Translations under genes and position numbers: made by a program
Notes under the pieces: generated by a model
What the model saw: the letters and a program-made list of their open reading frames with translations, nothing else
What the model was told of the DNA's origin: nothing
Databases searched by the model: none
DNA from: Alentia gelatinosa
Lineage: Eukaryota; Annelida; Polychaeta; Phyllodocida; Polynoidae
DNA length: 64,000 nucleotides
Reading direction: 5' to 3'
Assembly: GCA_950022655.1 (NCBI GenBank)
Contig: OX465590.1
Span: 39,984,218-40,048,217 of the forward strand
In this document: in pieces, positions 57,370 through 64,000 of the stretch
Layout of the letters: each line of letters opens with the position of its first letter
Position numbering within the stretch: the stretch's first letter is position 1

Positions 57370-58094
57370 TTGACAACTAAAAACGGTGGCTGTTTCCTAC
57401 AATATCCAAGATTTTTCTTTTTCTATTTCTTTTTTATATCAAATGTAATTCATATGGAGACAATGCGGATGAAAAAGAACCACAAGATAAGGTCAATAAA
57501 CTTACTTCATAATTGCAAAACGTCTTTATTACACAAAGACTTTCTCTCCTGATCTTTATGAAAAGAGCAAAAAAATACCAATATTGATACAAGCAATATA
57601 TTCCGAAACTGATACTACACTTTTCTATATGATGTATTTTAATAACTACCCGAAATCTTGTACACAAAAAATGATGAAGATACTTTTAAGCCACTGAGAA
57701 TATTCTGGTCAGCTTGGAGCTGCTCAGCAGGACAGAAGAGCAAACAGACTAAGCAAGCAGAGTAAGGCCGAGTAGGAGACGGCTGAAGGTGTCCATTAGA
57801 GATGTTAGGGAATGGGAAAGATGGACTCGGGCCGAGACTTTATAAGTGAAGGTCAAACAGATAAAGAGGAGATGAAGGCAGACAGTGGTAGAAGGTACGA
57901 TATCCGTCTAGACGATTTGCACATGTGAGTAGAACACCAGTGAGACCAGAGGACACATCGACCATGGCCACAAACATGGTTTAGTCCACGCTATCAAGGA
58001 TCTACACCATGTTTAAATAGCATTAGGAGACACGTTTAGTGTGCCTGAATGGAATCTGTTCAGAGATATTTTGGTCGGAAATACTCACCGAGTT
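57370..58094. other. No gene seen
   Basis: Unassigned. 57700-57900 is AG-rich (AGCAGGACAGAAGAGC), but no exon is supported. Confidence 0.35.
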
Positions 58095-58245
58095 CGAAGA
58101 ACGAGGTGAATAAGTCTTTCTCCAACTCGTTTGAATGCTATGTGATATTCCCTCGGCTGTTGCCTCGTTCATATTGATCACACCGCATCAAACTCGTGGA
58201 GAACGACGAATTTGACCAAAACTTGTTGTTTTCTTCTTTAATATG
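58095..58245. mobile_element. Fold-back hairpin element, copy J
   Basis: CTCCAACTCGTTTGAATGCT pairs with CATCAAACTCGTGGAGAACG, tip CTCGGCTGTTGCCTCG. Nearly the same as 240-345. No TTATCYYACCC segment is obvious next to it. Confidence 0.7.
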
Positions 58246-58540
58246 CCACTGCGTGAAATCAATACTACTAAGGCGTATAAATGAGACATTCCTGCACCGG
58301 TATATAATAATATACAAGTCAGAAAGCAGAAAGTCGATTAGGGATAATCTCTAATCCAGGCGAAAGCAGATGAGGTAAGCTCTAGTTCCCATATCCACAA
58401 AAACCACCCCCCTCTGATAACACACCGTATATAAGATAGGTACCAGCGTGGGGTGGTTGTAATAGACCGTACGCGTCGGTAACCAGCGGCCAGACCTGGC
58501 ACATCTGAATGCCCGGATGTACAGTTCAATACCAGGGACC

Positions 58541-58829
58541 TGTTTCAGTATTTTCGTGACATGTCTAGATGGTGTCTGTGACACCATACGGACAGATCAC
58601 AAGATTGCAGTCGATGACACACGGAGTTTCACTCACTTCTCGTAGGAATTAAGCAATGACACTTTAAAATGAGTAGGAGATAGATATAATCTATAATCGT
58701 TCCAAATATGAAGAAGATTGACCACTTCGATCTTCAGATATTTGCTAGTCTTTTTTCCACTGTTGCTTTCACTGTTGGTGCTGCTGTTGATGTCTGTCTA
58801 GGCCTAATGTCAGACTACTGAAACAGGTC
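58541..58829. mobile_element. GGGACCTGTTTCA element, copy 3
   Basis: GGGACCTGTTTCAGTATTTT to CTACTGAAACAGGTCCC. Internal TGCAGTCGATGACACACGGA and CACTGTTGGTGCTGCTG match the copies at 12747 and 29087. Confidence 0.75.
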
Positions 58830-58893
58830 CCAACCCCGGTGCTCTAAATAGCATGGTGAAGACGACGAACTACTACTAAATTACTCAAAGTAA

Positions 58894-59175
58894 GGCCTGG
58901 CGTCCACCTACTACGATATGGCTCCGATATGGTCTACGATGCACCTCCCGAAACAAAATCAAAATCGCGTCGGAAGGTCACTTAATATCGGGGCAATCGA
59001 CCACATCTCTGCAATAAGACACCGATAAAAACCCAATACAATGCATGGTAGATTGGCATGTCTAGACATATGTCCACGATTTTGCACCTTCCCGATATGT
59101 CTCCGATATTGACTACTTGTATCGGAGCCATATCGGTAGGTCTAAATTTCTATCGTAGTAGGTGGACGCCGGGCC
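58894..59175. mobile_element. CGATA-rich MITE, copy 3, 282 bp, TAA duplication
   Basis: GGCCTGGCGTCCACCTACTA to TAGTAGGTGGACGCCGGGCC. TAA at 58891-58893 and 59176-59178. CGATA/CGATT words occur about ten times, many in GCTCCGATATGG context. Confidence 0.9.
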
Positions 59176-59189
59176 TAACCAGATGAACC

Positions 59190-59330
59190 GTACGCTGAGA
59201 CATGTTTTCCCCTGTAATTGTTGGCGACATTTACACTAAAAAGAAACAGAATCTCATGAGATTTTGAACCCTGTGAGGTACGTGAATCCTACCTTGTGAA
59301 TTCCACTTCCTGTTTTGTGAGCTGAAATTT
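59190..59330. mobile_element. AGTGGGATTC-family fragment
   Basis: CCCCTGTAATTGTTGGCGAC, CAGAATCTCATGAGATTTTG and CTTGTGAATTCCACTTCC are family words (compare 13115-13215). Confidence 0.6.
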
Positions 59331-59453
59331 AGAAGGGAGTTTGTTGGGAGAAATTTGTGTATGTTACCCATTGAGATCAGTATCAATTTCTTTTATATTC
59401 TTTAGGTGGCCTTCACTTGTCCTTACACTTTGAAGAAGTAAGTGGGATACTGT

Positions 59454-59709
59454 ACTATCGTAAAACTTAGTTTTAATCTTGGCCACCGTATGCCACGACT
59501 GGAGTTTGGCATAGTGACTTCATGAGGCGAAGCCGAGTGAAGTCCGGAGCCAAAACTCCAGGGGTGGCATGCAGTGGCCAAGATTTTCGAATATTATGTG
59601 ATGACAATTCCGTATCCCACTAGTGGCATATAAAACTCCGTATGCCAGTCAGCGTGGCATACGGAAACTCAATGTTAAGCCTATGGGATTTTATATTAGG
59701 GGTAGGATA
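59454..59709. mobile_element. Bipartite fold-back element, copy K
   Basis: Hairpin: CTTGGCCACCGTATGCCACG pairs with GGGGTGGCATGCAGTGGCCA, inner arms GTGACTTCA and TGAAGTC, tip GGCGAAGCC (GCGAAGC at 59527-59533). The second segment holds ACTAGTGGCATATA and CCGTATGCCAGTCAGCGTGG and ends GGGGTAGGATAA. It is the source type of the 424-1612 array. Confidence 0.85.
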
Positions 59710-59710
59710 A

Positions 59711-60047
59711 ATACACAATATTGACTGGTTTCAGATACAAGCGGCCGTATGCTCCGAGGAGTTGACGCGTAGTAATATCCGAGCGTATGCGAGGATATTG
59801 CGGAGAGACAACTCCGAGGAGCATACAAACGCTTTTATCTGAAACCAGTCTATATTGTATTTATTATCCACCTTTTCTGGACGAGTGGCATGTCGATATC
59901 AGTTCGTTTTAGTTATGCACTATTTTTCCGCACGCACTATTTTTCCGTATGCGCCACCCGGAGCATACAACATATCCGTATGCACCAGGTATGTCCATAC
60001 CAACTCCCTATGTGTTTTCTATGGGCACTTTGTATTAGGTGGATAAT
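59711..60047. mobile_element. Bipartite fold-back element, copy L
   Basis: Hairpin 59711-59862: GACTGGTTTCAGATACAAGC pairs with CGCTTTTATCTGAAACCAGT, inner CCGTATGCTCCGAGGAGTTG and CAACTCCGAGGAGCATAC, tip GAGCGTATGCGAG. The second segment runs TTATCCACC (59864) to GGTGGATAATAA (60047) and repeats the stem words as CCGTATGC and GGAGCATACAA. Confidence 0.85.
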
Positions 60048-60413
60048 AAAGTATTATATCCTTCAGCGCACTAAGAGATTATAGCCACTTCCAATGGAAT
60101 TCAGTATATAACACACGCAAAAAAAATACAGAAAAAAGCATGAGAGAAAAAAAAGTAAAAAAGAGAAATAGATCATGAAGAGAAAAGTGAAATTCTCTGA
60201 AAAGAGTTTAATATCCTAGACGCACACAACAGTGACATGAAGAAATGCGTAGCAGTCCTTATTCAGTAAGAACTCACGAGGGACTGGGAGATTGATTGGT
60301 ATGTCTAGTCTACATTTCTCAATCTGTATTGCCGTGTCATCGCACGATTAACCCCCTAGACTCTATACGTGTATGTCCGCCTTGTTTTCTTCTGTTTTTC
60401 TCTTTCCTCACAG
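60048..60413. other. No gene; strong splice acceptor at the end
   Basis: AT-rich DNA ending in a long pyrimidine run, CTTGTTTTCTTCTG... CTTTCCTCACAG, at 60381-60413, which reads as an intron 3' end. Confidence 0.4.
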
Positions 60414-60602
60414 GACCCAGTTGGAATGCGGAGTATCCCAGCGGAAGACCTCCACATTCCAGCTATTGATGTCTTCTTCGTGTTTAAACGAAACGTTGAA
60501 ATGCTCAACAGAGCTCTGCATGCAATGCATTATCTTGTTCATGCAAGAGCCAAGTGGAGTTTTTTTTTTCCAGACTTGAAGGTCGATCCATTACAAGTGT
60601 AA
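60414..60602 (+). CDS. Candidate terminal coding exon, unknown protein
   Basis: Directly after the strong acceptor lies a 62-codon frame beginning DPVGMRSIPAEDLHIPAIDV and ending DPLQV before TAA. Codon choice looks ordinary, composition is unlike the surrounding AT-rich DNA, and no repeat copy is seen. An AATAAA occurs about 250 bp downstream. Upstream exons were not found; they may lie outside recognisable sequence. An overlapping frame (Cys-rich) and an open minus-strand frame mean that chance or another phase cannot be excluded. Confidence 0.35.
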   Translation, partial: DPVGMRSIPAEDLHIPAIDVFFVFKRNVEMLNRALHAMHYLVHARAKWSFFFPDLKVDPLQV

Positions 60603-61138
60603 CACATTGCAACTCGCACTGCAAGGTTGAGCAGCGCACTTGGCATCCAGATTAATTAGATTTGTTTCTCGTTCGATCCTAACCTTTTAATAGGATCGCA
60701 AATGAAGAAGAATCAATCTAAATCAGATAGTTTATTTCCGATTTCAGCAAGAAGCATAAATATTAGTGTATATTTTTATCAAGGAACGGGGGACATTTTT
60801 TTAAATGCAAAAGGATCAATCGTCTAACCAAAAGTATACAAAAGTAGAAATAAAAGACAAATCAGTAAAGAACAACTAAACACGAAACTCTATAAGAACG
60901 AGAGGTACCCCCTTATTGTACTATCCTCATACTAAAAATTAGGATATTAAATAGTGAAGACCTGTCTAGCTCTACGACACCGTACAAACGGATGCCCACT
61001 CTATCGTTTCTGTAATGAACACTTTATTCCCTTTCTGAATTGTATTTTGATATGTATAATTTGTACTGTTTTGGTCAGAGGCATGAGTGATGAATAATGA
61101 CCAGGCTTCCCACACCAACAAGTAAGGGCTTTTCCTAA
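60603..61138. other. No gene seen
   Basis: AT-rich, possible 3' untranslated and intergenic DNA. Confidence 0.35.
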
Positions 61139-61631
61139 TGTGGCATTCCCACCTACCGAATATGACCAAAGATTATCGCATTTAAGGCCACTAAAAAAAC
61201 CAACTTGTTTCTCATCACCAAGCCATGAAAAATATGACGAGGGTGCATAGATGGCTTTTTAATTTTCATAAAATGGGCTTCAGACATACAGTAAAACCCC
61301 GCATAAGTGGACACCCTCCGATCCGGGCCAAAGTGGCCGCTTACGCAGGATGTCTGCTTACGCAGAGTTTCCAGATTTCCAGATAAATGGCACCACCGAC
61401 CGATTGTTTATACCACCGATTAAATCAACCCAGGTTGAATTCATCAGTAGCGGAATGAACCTGAATGTCAAAAGTTGGCCGGAGACTACCTAAAATTTCA
61501 TCAGAAAACAGAAGTTGTGCTGACTGCCACCGATTTTGCTCACTGATAATTTCTCAAATAGAACACTGACCAACTCTTGTACAGGGTGAATAAAATCGGT
61601 GACCTTTTTGTCGGCATGTGGAAACGCCACA
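61139..61631. mobile_element. TGTGGCRTTTCCACC MITE with nested insertion
   Basis: Left TGTGGCATTCCCACCTACCG, right GTCGGCATGTGGAAACGCCACA: the family of 32845-33191. The left flank is TAA, the right GAA. At 61186-61385 it is interrupted by a GGCCACT element. Confidence 0.75.
61186..61385. mobile_element. GGCCACT MITE fragment with pogo-like end
   Basis: Preceded by TAA; GGCCACTAAAAAAACCAACT then CAGTAAAACCCCGCATAAGT (61289) and GTCTGCTTACGCAGAG. The right GGCCACT end is missing, so it is truncated relative to 56504-56882. Confidence 0.75.
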
Positions 61632-62873
61632 GAACTGAAGATTGTTTAGCTAAAAAAAAAGATAAAAAATACACCTAAGTATTTTTCGTTTTTTTTGTGT
61701 GTGTATATCTATGATTTAGCAGTGCACTTCTAGAATGGCCTTTTCTGAAATATGAATGAATCTGGGAAGCAGTTCTGAGCATATATAAAGGTTTTTATAT
61801 ATATACTTATAAGATTTCATACTCCCTGAACGTGGCCCGGGGGATTCTTCACGAAATATAGCCTGGCTCGGGTGAGGCAGGCGGCCATTTTGATGATGGA
61901 TGGTGGGAGCCTTCACTGATGGGTTTAGTGTTTGTTCTCTTCACACTGAGGCTGTTATGTCTGCTACGCCCGGCATTTCAGTCTTATAACAAAGGGTGTT
62001 AAGGAATGAGTCTGGAAGGAATCGTCTACACTCCGAATGTCTCAGGGCATCTCCCCCTACCCAGCACAAATAATATAATTACTTAGCTATTCTTTGTAAA
62101 CCATACATCTGGTATAAGTAGCCTCGATATATGGTATACAATACTGTGCTTCATGCCAACTACGATATCTTAAATATGATAACGGTGTACTAGGAAGCCC
62201 ATATAAACCAGTGAATAAGATTTCACTGACAGTATTCTCCTAATCAGTTGCTGTAGGGATACAAATGGAAAGAAGGGTATTATTTTACTGTACGTGTAAA
62301 ATGAAGTAATAATAAAGAAAGTTACCCACACACATAAAATGAATGTATAGGAAGTCAGAGCAAAGCCATAGAAGCCAATGGCCCGTATTAATACAAATAG
62401 TGTGTTTGGACCAATTTTGTCTGGTTTTAAAAATTTAGTTTTAATTACGTCATTTAATCTGAGAAGTACATCAATGGAGAGGGGCGTTGTTAGTGTGTCT
62501 CTCAGTACGACTTGATTTACATGTCCTTTTTCATCTTTTCAATAAACAAGATATGATTATCAATTGTACATTGTGTAACAATCTCATAACGATTGTGATT
62601 ATCCAAGTAAGCTACCTTGAGATGTTCTTGAAGTATTTTTAACATGGAATTCTGCAGTATGATACCATAATCTGAACCTAAACCATATGCTCATCAATAA
62701 ACCTGAGCAGCATAGCTAATGCTCTATGCATCAAATTAAATTGTATTAAGTTTGTTCCAAGTCCTGGCCCGATTACAAACCTACACTGGTAAAATGAGTC
62801 ATACATGTGTCTACCCTAAGAAAATTAAGTATACTAGAAGAATGGTAGTCAAGATGCACAAGGGTGAGTGCTT
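61632..62873. other. No gene seen
   Basis: Unassigned AT-rich DNA. GGCGGCCATTTTGATG at 61881 is YY1-like but stands alone. Confidence 0.4.
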
Positions 62874-63091
62874 GGGCCTATTCAGTTCTCTAGGATCGTA
62901 CATGAAGACCCTTTCTATACCTTGTACAGCAGTTATGGTTTAATTATTTTTAAGTCTGTTTGCCAAGACAGTATTAGCCGTCCAGAAGGTCGTCCATAAG
63001 TGTTATATGCAGTTGAACCACATCGTTAGTGGGTCTCTATGGCGTACAGAAGGGGGTCTACGTGTACGATCCTAGATTATTAAACAGGCCC
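62874..63091. mobile_element. GGGCCTGTTTAATAATC family, complete copy
   Basis: GGGCCTATTCAGTTCTCTAG to CCTAGATTATTAAACAGGCC. Internal CTGTTTGCCAAGACAGTATT and AGGTCGTCCATAAGTG match 18668-18850 and 22553-22769. Confidence 0.8.
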
Positions 63092-63234
63092 CTGGTGACT
63101 TAAAAAAAATATTTTTTTTAAGACGTTTATATAACCTGGGATAACACTCAGTCCTAGGGGACTGGTCTCAACGTGTTCCCAGCAACTTTATATATAGAGC
63201 ACATTCATCTCCAAGACGCAGCTATATTGCATAA

Positions 63235-63790
63235 AATGGGATTCACACGATGGTACAAATGGACCTGAGACTGGTGTACTTCACACCTTTGCACCAGTCG
63301 GCTACTATTTCCAGCTAGGTACACAGTTCCACAGATTGGGGTGTTCTACAGTCTCAGGGTAACATGGCGGCTTCAATTCCGTGGGAAGACTTAACAGGTA
63401 TATAGTCTCACCTCTACACCCCTACACAGGGGACACAGGGGACACAGGGTACACAGGGTACACAGTTGCCAACTCAGGGTACTTCCCCATGTGAATAGGT
63501 GTTATTTGAGACCACTGAGACTCACAAATTGGGGGAGAACTGTGAAATACATTTGTCTCACCAAAATGTCCCTCTAAGTTTTGAACCTGTTTAAAGTCAA
63601 AATCTTGTGAGATTCTGTTCCTTGTAAGGGCTGATTGTCACCGACAACGGCAAGAGAAAAAAGTTGTCTCAGCGAAAAGAAGCCCTGTCATTCACACGAG
63701 GAGATTGTGTTGCAGTACTGAATCTCAACAGGATTTGTCTCAGACAAAGGGCTTGTGGGGTACGTGAATCCCACCGTGTGAATCCCACTT
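63235..63790 (+). mobile_element. AGTGGGATTC element, intact copy in satellite orientation
   Basis: AATGGGATTCACACGATGG to CACCGTGTGAATCCCACTT, about 556 bp, inverted relative to 55342-55893. Its right end (CTGAATCTCAACAGGATTTG, TCTCAGACAAAGGGCTTGTG) is a single-copy version of the satellite unit. Confidence 0.85.
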
Positions 63791-64000
63791 TATGTGGAAC
63801 AGAGATTACTGAGGCAACAGGGAGCTGAGGCTATAATAAAGTAGTTAACTTTACCTTGCTCAAATGTTAAGCAAAGGAATTCTACCTATCGTATATGTAA
63901 TCGATCTCTGGGTCACAAACTTTGGATTTCTGATCCTTGCTTTAGACCAAGAAGTAACCATAGGAGAACGCAAAGGTTTCTCTACTTTAGAGAGATAAAT
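63791..64000. other. No gene seen
   Basis: Unassigned end of the window. Confidence 0.3.

Noticed and set aside
1..64000. tRNA, rRNA, LTR retrotransposon or LINE reverse transcriptase genes
   Set aside because: Looked for characteristic motifs (tRNA A/B boxes in a foldable context, YADD-like and integrase motifs in the frames) and saw none that could be supported by eye. A covariance-model and profile search would settle it.

Overview
This window is nuclear DNA of an animal, most likely a marine invertebrate (a mollusc or other lophotrochozoan is my guess; the sequence does not prove it). There are no bacterial-style operons. Long stretches are AT-rich and non-coding, introns follow GT-AG rules, and most of the window is layered transposon debris: miniature inverted-repeat elements (MITEs), fold-back hairpins and tandem repeats. 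Most open frames longer than 60 codons lie in repeats and are not genes.

The one clear gene-bearing unit is a PIF/Harbinger DNA transposon at 43800-52735. Its terminal inverted repeats begin GGGGGTGTTGCATAAAC and a CAG target duplication flanks it (43797-43799 and 52736-52738). It carries two convergent spliced genes. The plus-strand gene (44046-49078, seven exons, about 735 residues, no internal stop) encodes a Myb/SANT-like DNA-binding partner protein. The minus-strand gene (52260 to 50394) encodes a Harbinger transposase whose N-terminal, GYPL/VE and C-terminal parts are recognisable. The central catalytic segment is missing, and a 243-bp inverted-repeat element sits in its place. A paralogous unoccupied site lies 0.7 kb downstream (53362-53440), so the insertion boundaries can be read directly. 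Back-to-back polyadenylation signals separate the two genes.

Layout. 1-5760: fold-back elements, a 63-bp minisatellite (424-1612), a possible promoter and first exon near 3536. 6432-9727: a 3.3-kb inverted-repeat element (CAGGGGCGTACCCAGG ends, 5-bp duplication ACTGT) filled with degenerate subrepeats. 10971-14168: nested MITEs. 14169-16693: an 82-bp satellite. 19636-20755: a 46-bp satellite made from the same transposon end. 21056-30035: hairpin elements and MITEs among unassigned sequence. 30545-31503: a very G-rich 60-bp minisatellite. 32485-43743: more MITEs, several nested in each other, and a GA tract (40436-40875). 43800-52735: Harbinger. 52736-54057: the tandem repeat it landed in. 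54086-54722: a 33-bp satellite. 55342-64000: MITEs, a possible terminal coding exon (60414-60602) and unassigned DNA.

Two themes tie the non-coding part together. First, at least three tandem arrays are amplified ends of transposons present elsewhere in the window. Second, a bipartite fold-back family (about a dozen copies) pairs a long hairpin with a second segment ending in TTATCYYACCC-type inverted repeats. The hairpin tip is often GCGAAGC, and in several copies the second segment repeats a copy-specific word from the hairpin stem.
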